Assembly (NCBI GenBank): GCA_036558745.1
Contig: DATBEZ010000003.1
Location: 1 to 64,000, forward strand
DNA length: 64,000 nt
Reading direction: 5' to 3'
Origin: JAMXLJ01 sp036558745
Lineage (GTDB): Bacteria; Actinomycetota; Acidimicrobiia; IMCC26256; JAMXLJ01
A model generated the notes under the pieces. That model was given only the letters and a program-made list of their open reading frames with translations. It did not search any database and had not been told where the DNA came from. The position numbers were made by a program, and so were the translations under genes. The number at the start of each line of letters is the position of its first letter. Position 1 is the first letter of the stretch. This document shows, piece after piece, positions 8,139 through 15,220 of this stretch.

Positions 8139-9488
8139 GTGACGACGCGCAGTCAGGACAACGACGTCCGGAAGACGGCGACGCTGGTGTTCGCGATCGT
8201 GGCGATGGCCTTCGGTCTCGTCGCGGTGATCGTGGCCGGCCAGGCGATGAACCGCAGCGACAGCGCGAAGGAGGCCGCGCTGACGGCCGGCGGCGGCACA
8301 CAGGTGACGCTCAGCGAGTTCAAGATCACGCCCGCGACGATCGACGTCGCCAAGGGTGGCTCGATCGTGGTGACGAACAACGGCACCGTCACCCACAACC
8401 TGGGCGTGAAGGGCACGAACCTCAAGACGGAGATGCTCGCTCCCGGCACGAGCGCCAAGCTCGACCTCGGAAGCCTCAAGGCCGGCAGCTACACCGCGTA
8501 CTGCCAGGTGCCCGGCCATGCCGAAGCCGGCATGACCGCCCAGCTCACGGTCGGCGGCTCCTCCGGTGGCATGAACATGGGCTCGTCGAGCGGCTCTGCG
8601 GCCGCCTCGAGCGGGATGACGAACGACCAGATGGACGCGCAGATGGCGGCGCTCGACAAGACCTACCCGGCGAAGACCGAGGGTCTGGGCGCGCAACTGC
8701 TCGCGCCGAAGATCCTCCCGGACGGCACGAAGGAGTTCGACCTCGACGCGAAGATCGTGCAGTGGGAGGTGCAGCCCGGGAAGAAGGTCGAGGCGTGGAC
8801 CTACAACGGCACCGTCCCCGGACCGACGATCAAGGTGAACGACGGTGACAAGGTGCGGGTCGTCGTCAAGAACGACCTGCCCGAGTCGACCACGGTGCAC
8901 TGGCACGGGATCATCGTCCCGAACGCGATGGACGGCGTGCCCAACTTCACCCAGCCGCCGATCAAGCCGGGCCAGACGTTCACGTACGAGTTCACCGCGC
9001 ACGGCCCCGCGGTCGGGATGTACCACTCACACGACCACGCCGAGAAGCAGGTGCCGAACGGCATGGCCGGCGCGTTCCTCATCGGCGAGGAGCCGGTTCC
9101 GCCGGGTGTGACCGTCAGCCAGGAGATCCCCATGGTGCTCGACGACGCGGGCACCATCGGCCTGAGCATCAACGGCAAGGCGTACCCGGCGACGGCGCCG
9201 ATCCAGGCGAAGCTCGGTGACTGGGTCGAGATCCACTACTTCAACGAGGGTCTGCAGATCCACCCGATGCACCTGCACGGTCTCGCGCAGACCGTCATCG
9301 CCAAGGACGGCTACCCGGTGCCACAACCCTACGAGGCCGACACCGTGTTGATCGCGCCCGGTGAGCGCTACACCGTGCTCGTGCACGCGGACCAGCCCGG
9401 CGTGTGGGCGTTCCACTGCCACATCCTCACGCACGCCGAGAGCGACACCGGGATGATGGGCATGGTCACCGCGATGATCGTCAAGTAA
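8139..9488 (+). CDS. Membrane-anchored multicopper oxidase with N-terminal plastocyanin-like domain
   Basis: 449 residues, with GTG start and strong upstream GGAGCGGAGGGG. A signal-anchor helix (about 14-36) is followed by an azurin/plastocyanin-like domain (about 50-137) with type-1 copper ligands in THNLGV and YCQVPGHAEAGM. A Gly/Ser/Met-rich linker leads to two cupredoxin domains carrying a full multicopper set: HWHG (254-257), HSHDH (296-300), HPMHLHG (375-381) and HCHILTH with downstream Met (426-437). The protein is therefore a two-domain laccase-type oxidase fused to an extra electron-transfer domain, acting outside the membrane. Copper nitrite reductase is an alternative, but the trinuclear His pairs favour oxygen-reducing oxidase activity. 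Confidence 0.85.
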   Translation: MTTRSQDNDVRKTATLVFAIVAMAFGLVAVIVAGQAMNRSDSAKEAALTAGGGTQVTLSEFKITPATIDVAKGGSIVVTNNGTVTHNLGVKGTNLKTEMLAPGTSAKLDLGSLKAGSYTAYCQVPGHAEAGMTAQLTVGGSSGGMNMGSSSGSAAASSGMTNDQMDAQMAALDKTYPAKTEGLGAQLLAPKILPDGTKEFDLDAKIVQWEVQPGKKVEAWTYNGTVPGPTIKVNDGDKVRVVVKNDLPESTTVHWHGIIVPNAMDGVPNFTQPPIKPGQTFTYEFTAHGPAVGMYHSHDHAEKQVPNGMAGAFLIGEEPVPPGVTVSQEIPMVLDDAGTIGLSINGKAYPATAPIQAKLGDWVEIHYFNEGLQIHPMHLHGLAQTVIAKDGYPVPQPYEADTVLIAPGERYTVLVHADQPGVWAFHCHILTHAESDTGMMGMVTAMIVK

Positions 9489-9543
9489 CGACGATCGATC
9501 GCGTCGGGTCGGGGGCGTCGCCCGTCGCCCGCCGTTCCCTCCG

Positions 9544-10212
9544 CTACTCGGCGGACGGCGGGTGGCGCTCCAACAGCTTCGCGGCATAGACCGCGGCCTG
9601 CGTGCGTCGCTCCATCCCGAGCTTCGCGAGCAGGTTGGAGACGTAGTTCTTCACCGTCTTCTCGGCGAGGTGCACCCGGTCCGCGATCTGACGGTTGGTG
9701 AGCCCCTCCGCGATGAGCTCCAGGATGCGGCGCTCCTGCTCCGTGAGGCTCGCGAGCCGCTCGTCCTCCTCCGGACCGGTGCGCAGACGCTCGAGCACCC
9801 GGCGCGTGACGGCCGGGTCGAGCAGTGACTGACCCGACGCGACGCGACGGATCGCGTCGACGATGTCGGGTCCCTTGATCTGCTTCAGGAGATAGCCCGA
9901 CGCGCCGGCCATGATCGCCTGGAACAACGCCTCGTCGTCCGCGAACGACGTGAGCATGAGGCACTGCACCTCGGGATGACGCGACCGGACCTCGCGACAC
10001 ACCTCGACACCGTTGCCGTCGGGGAGTCGGACGTCGAGCACCGCGACGTCGGGACGCGTCGGTGGGATGCGTGACAACGCCTCGTCGGCGGTCCCGGCCT
10101 CCCCCACGACCACGAGATCGTCTTCCGCCTCGAGCAGCTCGCGGAGCCCGCGTCGCACGACCTCGTGATCGTCGAGCAGGAAGACCCGCGTCGGTTCGCC
10201 GGTATCCCCCAC
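9544..10212 (-). CDS. devR: DevR/DosR-type NarL-family response regulator
   Basis: 222 residues from the GTG at 10212, placed after GGAGGG. The receiver domain has acidic pocket D14/D15, phospho-acceptor D60 (VAVLDVRLPDG), T88 and K110. The HTH is very close to mycobacterial DevR: LTEQERRILELIAEGLTNRQ, then AEKTVKNYVSNLLAKLGMER. In mycobacteria this regulator switches on the hypoxia/NO dormancy regulon. The cognate kinase starts 13 bp away on the other strand, so the two share a divergent promoter. An orthologous role is inferred from sequence and from the neighbouring genes, many of which belong to families found in the DosR regulon. Confidence 0.88.
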   Translation of the reverse strand: MGDTGEPTRVFLLDDHEVVRRGLRELLEAEDDLVVVGEAGTADEALSRIPPTRPDVAVLDVRLPDGNGVEVCREVRSRHPEVQCLMLTSFADDEALFQAIMAGASGYLLKQIKGPDIVDAIRRVASGQSLLDPAVTRRVLERLRTGPEEDERLASLTEQERRILELIAEGLTNRQIADRVHLAEKTVKNYVSNLLAKLGMERRTQAAVYAAKLLERHPPSAE

Positions 10213-10224
10213 CTGACCCTCCGT

Positions 10225-11376
10225 GTGGAATCCTCTTGCTCCGTGGCCCCGAGCAATGTCGCCGGCGACCAGCAGCTCGACCAACTGCTGAATGCCGTGC
10301 TGACGATCGCTTCCGACCTCAGCCTACCTGTCGTGCTGAGGCGCATCGTGGAGTCGGCCTGTGAGCTCGTCGACGCCCGCTACGGAGCGCTCGGCGTGAT
10401 CGGCGAGGACCAACGACTCAGTGATTTCGTCACGGTCGGTGTCGACCCCGAGACTTACCGGCGGATCGGGAACCTCCCCGAAGGGAAGGGCGTGCTCGGT
10501 CTGCTCATCGTGGACCCGAGGCCGCTTCGGCTGCGCGATATCACGGCCCATCCCGACTCGTTCGGGTTCCCGCCCCACCATCCCCCCATGCGCTCGTTCC
10601 TCGGGGTTCCGATCCGGGTGCGGGATCAGGTGTTCGGCAATCTCTATCTCAGCGAGAAGCAGGGCGCCGAGGAGTTCACCGAGGCCGACGAGCGGTTGGT
10701 GGTGACGCTGGCGACCGCGGCCGCGGTGGCGATCGAGAACGCACGCCTCCACACCCGCCTGCAGGACCTGGTCGTCATCGAGGACCGGGAGCGCATCGCG
10801 CGTGACCTGCACGACAAGGTCATCCAACGGCTGTTCGCGACGGGCATGGCGCTGCAGACGGTCGCGCGGATCGCGGCGCGACCCGACGTGGCCGCGCGCG
10901 TCGTGCAGGCGGTCGACGACCTCGACGAGACGATCCGCGAGATCCGCAACACGATCTTCGCCCTGCAGCAGCCGTCCCGGCGCGGCCTGCGCGTCGACGT
11001 CTTCGCGATGGCGAGCGAGGCCGCGGAGACGCTGGGCACCGAGCCGCACGTCCATCTCGAGGGTCCTGTCGACAGCGTCGTGCCCGACCCGATCGCCGAC
11101 GAGCTGTTGGTCACGCTGCACGAAGCGCTCTCGAACGTCGCGCGTCACGCGCACGCGGCGCGCGTCGACGTCGTGGTGTCGGTCGGTGCCGACGTCGTGC
11201 TGCGGGTCGTCGACGACGGCGTCGGCATCCCGGAGACGCGCGACTCCGGCGGCCACGGGCTCGCGAACATGGCCAAGCGGGCCCAAGAGCTCGGCGGGAC
11301 GTTCGACGTCGCGGCCCGACCCACCGGCGGGACCGTGCTCGAATGGCGCGTCCCGCTGAACGACGCAGGAACCTGA
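10225..11376 (+). CDS. devS: DevS/DosT-like GAF-domain sensor histidine kinase
   Basis: 383 residues from the GTG at 10225; a GTG at 10243 is an alternative. A single GAF domain (about 30-177) matches the haem-binding GAF-A of mycobacterial DosS/DosT, including FPPHHPPMRSFLGVPIRVRD (about 116-134), where the DosS haem-ligand His is expected. A HisKA_3 dimerisation domain follows, with phospho-acceptor H196 in RDLHDKVIQRLFA, then a HATPase domain (DDGVGIP, GGHGLANM). It has one GAF domain, where DosS has two. It is predicted to be cytosolic, sensing O2/NO/CO or redox state and phosphorylating the divergent DevR. Confidence 0.88.
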   Translation: MESSCSVAPSNVAGDQQLDQLLNAVLTIASDLSLPVVLRRIVESACELVDARYGALGVIGEDQRLSDFVTVGVDPETYRRIGNLPEGKGVLGLLIVDPRPLRLRDITAHPDSFGFPPHHPPMRSFLGVPIRVRDQVFGNLYLSEKQGAEEFTEADERLVVTLATAAAVAIENARLHTRLQDLVVIEDRERIARDLHDKVIQRLFATGMALQTVARIAARPDVAARVVQAVDDLDETIREIRNTIFALQQPSRRGLRVDVFAMASEAAETLGTEPHVHLEGPVDSVVPDPIADELLVTLHEALSNVARHAHAARVDVVVSVGADVVLRVVDDGVGIPETRDSGGHGLANMAKRAQELGGTFDVAARPTGGTVLEWRVPLNDAGT

Positions 11377-11389
11377 CGCGCCGGCGCGA

Positions 11390-11803
11390 TCAGCCGGCCG
11401 GAAGGCGCCGACCCGAGATCGTGCGGGCCTCGACCCGCACGTAGTGCGGCTTCGGGGCGTGGGACCACGGACGCAGCGGCAACCGTTCGGCCGCGGCCCG
11501 CTCGATCGGATCGGTCACCAAGCGGGCCGGCCCGCGTACGACCACGCTCCAACCCGCGTGCCGCCGCTCGTCGGTCTCGTCGACCTCGAACGCCACCACC
11601 GCACCGCTCATCGCGACGTCGAGCTTCGACCCGGCGGCGGTGCGGAACACGATCGACTCGCGGTCGACCGCGTAGTTCACCGGTAGCACGAGCGGCTCGC
11701 CGTCGGTGACGAAGCCGACGCGACCGACGCTCGCGCGGCCGAGCAACCGGAGCGCCTCGCCCCGCTCGAGCACCTCCAGCCGGTTTCGCCCGTCGAACAC
11801 CAC
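11390..11803 (-). CDS. Pyridoxamine 5'-phosphate oxidase-fold protein
   Basis: A 137-residue split-barrel flavin- or F420-binding protein (LLGRASVGRVGFVTDGEPLV, LPVNYAVDRESIVFRT, GWSVVVRGPARLVTD). The family includes FMN- and F420-dependent reductases and haem-degrading enzymes; the substrate is not readable. Members of this family occur in the mycobacterial DosR regulon, and here the gene abuts devS (13-bp convergent gap). A close paralogue is at 58502-58915. The GTG at 11803 faces the divergent gene at 11862, leaving 58 bp for promoters. Confidence 0.8.
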   Translation of the reverse strand: MVFDGRNRLEVLERGEALRLLGRASVGRVGFVTDGEPLVLPVNYAVDRESIVFRTAAGSKLDVAMSGAVVAFEVDETDERRHAGWSVVVRGPARLVTDPIERAAAERLPLRPWSHAPKPHYVRVEARTISGRRLPAG

Positions 11804-11861
11804 GTCCCGATCGTGCCTCCTGCGACGCGGCGCGCACAGTGACGGAGGGTGCCGGGATCAG

Positions 11862-12377
11862 GTGACCTTGGACTCTCCCGATGCGCGTGACGACACGTCA
11901 CCCTGTTTCGAAGCGTTGCACGTCACACGAGCCGAGGTCCGCGTCACCGTGTTCGTCCACGACTTCCTCCCACTCGAACGCACGACCCCGCCGTTGGCCG
12001 TCGCGATCCGCGCCGCCGGGGCCCGTATGATCGAGCGGGCGATCGCGAAGGGGCGGCTGCCGTCGCCCGCGGTGGTGGACGTCGGCGACGTCCGTGACCG
12101 CGACGACGTGGTCGTGCTCCCGGTCCGGATACGGAGTGAGGACGTCCACGCGCCCTTCGTGGTCCTCGACGTGGATCTGCAGGTCGCGCCCCTCGCGCCG
12201 GGCTGGACGCATCTCAGCCTGAGCGGCACGTTCGAGCGCAACGACCACGGGCTCGGCCGTCGCGTCGACCGTCTGGTCGACCAGCGCCGAACCGAGGCGT
12301 ACCTTCGGAGCATGCTCCTCGACGTCGCCGCCGAGCTCGACCGGGCCGCGACCCCTGCCGAGGCCGCACACGTCTGA
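11862..12377 (+). CDS. Hypothetical protein in the DevR island
   Basis: 171 residues from the GTG at 11862 (MTLDSPDARDDTSPCFEALH). The sequence has alternating hydrophobic strands (VRVTVFVHDFLPLERTTPP, PFVVLDVDLQVAPLAPGWTH) and a C-terminal helix (LRSMLLDVAAELDRAATP), suggesting a small beta-rich domain with a helical cap. The segment LSLSGTFER near residue 125 could suggest an SRPBCC-like or ligand-binding fold, but I do not recognise the family. It lies immediately upstream of the CBS gene (21-bp gap), so the two are probably co-transcribed. No function is assigned. Confidence 0.6.
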   Translation: MTLDSPDARDDTSPCFEALHVTRAEVRVTVFVHDFLPLERTTPPLAVAIRAAGARMIERAIAKGRLPSPAVVDVGDVRDRDDVVVLPVRIRSEDVHAPFVVLDVDLQVAPLAPGWTHLSLSGTFERNDHGLGRRVDRLVDQRRTEAYLRSMLLDVAAELDRAATPAEAAHV

Positions 12378-12398
12378 ACCCGGCTCTCTGGGGGAGGC

Positions 12399-12953
12399 AT
12401 GGCCACACGGAACCCACCTCGTTCCGAGCAGGACCTCGCGACATCCCGCGCACGTCCCGCCCGCGATCTTCACGACGCGCCCGTGGGCGCGCTCGGCCTC
12501 GAGCGCCCGCTCGTCGTGTCGTCGGACGCCACCATGCAGACCGCGGCGCAGGCAATGCTGCGCGCGGGCCGCAGCGCGGTCGTCGTCGGCTCGTGGACGG
12601 TCGTGACCGAGCACGACATCGCGCGCGCGGTCGCGCTCGGCCGTCCGCCGACCACACCGGCCGCGGCCATCTCGAGCCAGGACGGCCTCGTCCTGCCTGC
12701 GAGCACGGCCATGAGCGACGCGGTCGCCGCGATGCTGCGAGCCGGCAGTCGCGACGCGATCGTCGTCGACGACGACCACGCCGTCAGCGGCACCGTCGAG
12801 CTCGACGCGGCGCTCGGACTGCTGCTCGGTGGCCCCGACGTCCCCGAGTGGCTCTCGTGCCTCCGTGGTGCGATGCACGAGCGCGGGGCGGTGCACGACG
12901 TCGGCCTCGGTGGCGAGGCCGGCTGGGCGGAAGGCGAGATCCGGCTCGAGTAG
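12399..12953 (+). CDS. CBS-domain-pair protein
   Basis: 184 residues, with ATG after GGGGGAGGC. Two CBS-like repeats are visible: PLVVSSDATMQTAAQAMLRA with SAVVVGSWTVVTEHDIARAV (about 36-80), and LVLPASTAMSDAVAAMLRAG with DAIVVDDDHAVSGTVELDAA (about 95-137). CBS pairs bind adenosine nucleotides and often gate enzymes or channels. Stand-alone CBS proteins such as HRP1 are prominent in the mycobacterial dormancy regulon, which fits the location. The ~40-residue C-terminal tail has no known motif. The gene is followed after 36 bp by acetate kinase. Confidence 0.75.
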   Translation: MATRNPPRSEQDLATSRARPARDLHDAPVGALGLERPLVVSSDATMQTAAQAMLRAGRSAVVVGSWTVVTEHDIARAVALGRPPTTPAAAISSQDGLVLPASTAMSDAVAAMLRAGSRDAIVVDDDHAVSGTVELDAALGLLLGGPDVPEWLSCLRGAMHERGAVHDVGLGGEAGWAEGEIRLE

Positions 12954-12989
12954 CGCACGTCGCGCGCCCGCACGGTCAAGAATCGTCGG

Positions 12990-14195
12990 GTGCGGATCCT
13001 CGTCCTGAATTGCGGCAGCTCGTCCCTCAAGTTCGACGTGCTCGACGTCGGTGCCGACGGCGACGTGCGCGAACGGCCCGCGCACGGTGAGGTGGAGCCC
13101 ATCGGCGCGGAGACGATGCTGCGGGCCGCATCCGGGGGCCGGCACGTCGAGCGGCCCGTCGACGGCGGTGATCACGTGCGCGCGGTGCACGCCGCGCTCG
13201 CGTGGTTGTCGGAGGTGCAGATCGACGCCGGGCACGGCCTCGACGCGGTCGCCCATCGGGTCGTCCACGGCGGTGCGCGCTTCATCGACGCGACGATCGT
13301 CGACGACGCCGTGGTCCGCGGGATCGAGGAGGTCACCGAGCTCGCGCCGTTGCACAACCGGCCCGCGCTCGGCGCCCTGCGCGCCGCGCGCGAGGCGTTC
13401 GGGACGTCGGTGCCGATGGTCGCGGTGTTCGACACCGCGTTCCACACGACGATGCCCGCACGCGCCGCGCAGTACGCGATCGATCCGGCGCTCGCCGCCC
13501 GGCACGGTGTCCGCCGCTACGGCTTCCACGGTCTCGCGCACCGCTCCATGCTCGAACGCGTCGCTGCGCTCGCGGGCGCCGAAGCAGCGGCCGCGCGGCT
13601 CGTCACCCTCCAGCTCGGCAACGGCTGCTCGGCCGCGGCGATCGCCGGCGGCCGGTCGCTCGACACCTCGATGGGCCTGACCCCGCTCGAAGGACTCGTG
13701 ATGGGCACGCGATCGGGTGACGTCGACCCGAGCCTCGCCGGCTTCCTCGCCGACAAGGAGGGCGTGCCGGTCGACGAGGTCGATCTCTGGTTGAACACAC
13801 GCTCCGGACTGCTCGGTGTGTCGGGTCGCGCGGCCGACATGCGGGTCCTGCTCGCGGAGGAGGCCCGCGGCGACACCCGGGCCGCGCTCGCGATCGAGAT
13901 GTTCTGCTACCGGGCCCGCAAGTACGTCGCTGCGTACCTGGCCGCCCTGGGCGGGGCGCAGGGGATCGTGTTCGGCGGCGGGATCGGCGAGCACGCGCCG
14001 GAGGTCCGTGGACGGATCGTGGACGGCCTCGCATGGGCCGGTGTCGACCTGGACGCCGGCGCGAACGACACGATGGTCGACGGGCGTGAAGGTGCGATCC
14101 ACGCGCCCGGCTCGTCGCTCGCGGTCTGGGTCGCGCACGTCGACGAGGCCGCGGTCGCGGCCCGCGACGTGACGCGCGTGCTCGGCGCGTCGTGA
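12990..14195 (+). CDS. ackA: Acetate/propionate kinase
   Basis: A 401-residue ASKHA-fold kinase interconverting acetyl-phosphate + ADP and acetate + ATP. It has LNCGSSSLKF at the N-terminus, AHRVVHGG, VAVFDTAFHTTMP, YGFHGLAHRSM and the C-terminal FGGGIGEHAPEVRGR. The phosphate-site motif usually written HLGNG reads QLGNG (about residue 209), so the usual His is Gln; this is unusual but may be tolerated. The GTG at 12990 has no clear Shine-Dalgarno. The gene lies in the DevR island beside carbamate kinase, which suggests ATP production by substrate-level phosphorylation during oxygen limitation. No phosphotransacetylase is adjacent. Confidence 0.88.
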   Translation: MRILVLNCGSSSLKFDVLDVGADGDVRERPAHGEVEPIGAETMLRAASGGRHVERPVDGGDHVRAVHAALAWLSEVQIDAGHGLDAVAHRVVHGGARFIDATIVDDAVVRGIEEVTELAPLHNRPALGALRAAREAFGTSVPMVAVFDTAFHTTMPARAAQYAIDPALAARHGVRRYGFHGLAHRSMLERVAALAGAEAAAARLVTLQLGNGCSAAAIAGGRSLDTSMGLTPLEGLVMGTRSGDVDPSLAGFLADKEGVPVDEVDLWLNTRSGLLGVSGRAADMRVLLAEEARGDTRAALAIEMFCYRARKYVAAYLAALGGAQGIVFGGGIGEHAPEVRGRIVDGLAWAGVDLDAGANDTMVDGREGAIHAPGSSLAVWVAHVDEAAVAARDVTRVLGAS

Positions 14196-14264
14196 CCTTC
14201 GCCTCTGCCGCTGCGTCCGATTCCGTCCCATTCTGGGGTCGCTGCGTCGAGAGGGGAGTTCGCG

Positions 14265-15200
14265 ATGCTCATCGTCGTCGCGCTCGGAGGGAACGCGTTG
14301 CTGCGCCAGGACGACGCGGTCGAGGCCGACGTGCAGCGACGCAACCTGGCGATGGCCGCGCACGTGCTCTCGAAGCTCGCGCGCGACAACGAGGTCGTCA
14401 TCACCCACGGCAACGCGCCCCAGGTCGGGCTCCTCGCACTCCAGAGCGAGGCGTACCGCAAGGTCGCGCCCTACCCCCTCGATGTCCTCGGCGCGGAGAG
14501 CGAGGGCATGATCGGCTACGTCCTGGAGCAGGAGCTCGCGAACGCGATCCCCGGCCGCGACGTGGCCACGCTGCTCACGCAGGTCGTCGTCGATCCGCGC
14601 GACCCGGCGTTCGCGGACCCCACGAAGAGGGTCGGTCCCCGGTACGACACCATCGAGGCCCGCGGGCTCGCCGCGGTCCGCGGGTGGACGATCGCACCCG
14701 ACGGCGACGGATGGCGCCGCGTCGTCGCGTCGCCGACACCGCTCGACATCGTCGAGGTGCGCGCGATCGAGGCGCTGGTGGACGCGGGCGTGCTGGTGAT
14801 CTGCGCGGGAGGCGGCGGCATCCCCGTCACCATCGACGAGCACGGAATGCTGAACGGCGTGGAGGCCGCGGTCCCGAAGGACCGTGCCGCCGCGCTCCTC
14901 GCCGCGCGCCTCGGGGCCGACGCGCTGCTCCTGCTCACCGACGTCGACGGCGTCTACGCCGGCTTCGGCGGCCCCGAGGCGCGCCGCCTCGACACCGTGA
15001 CCGAGCGCGACGTCGACGAGCTTGCGCTGCCGCCCGGCGGCATGGAGGCAAAGGTCGAGGCCGCGCTGTGGTTCTCGGCCACGACCGGCCAGCAGGTCGC
15101 GATCGGCTCGCTCGACGACGCGAGCGGCGTGCTGCACGGTGAGCGCGGGACGCGGATCGTCGCGCTCGACCGCGAGGCCATCCTCCAACAGGTCGGCTGA
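14265..15200 (+). CDS. arcC: Carbamate kinase
   Basis: A 311-residue amino-acid-kinase-fold enzyme: carbamoyl-phosphate + ADP to carbamate + ATP. Diagnostic segments are VVALGGNALL (4-13), ITHGNAPQVGLLALQSEAY, VICAGGGGIPV and VPKDRAAALLAARLGADALL. It has normal length and an ATG after GAGAGGGGAGTTCGCG. No arginine deiminase or ornithine carbamoyltransferase gene is in the window, so the source of carbamoyl-phosphate is not local. Position beside ackA in the DevR-linked island suggests an anaerobic ATP-yielding role. Confidence 0.9.
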   Translation: MLIVVALGGNALLRQDDAVEADVQRRNLAMAAHVLSKLARDNEVVITHGNAPQVGLLALQSEAYRKVAPYPLDVLGAESEGMIGYVLEQELANAIPGRDVATLLTQVVVDPRDPAFADPTKRVGPRYDTIEARGLAAVRGWTIAPDGDGWRRVVASPTPLDIVEVRAIEALVDAGVLVICAGGGGIPVTIDEHGMLNGVEAAVPKDRAAALLAARLGADALLLLTDVDGVYAGFGGPEARRLDTVTERDVDELALPPGGMEAKVEAALWFSATTGQQVAIGSLDDASGVLHGERGTRIVALDREAILQQVG

Positions 15201-15220
15201 CGGGTGCGCCCTGCGGCAGG

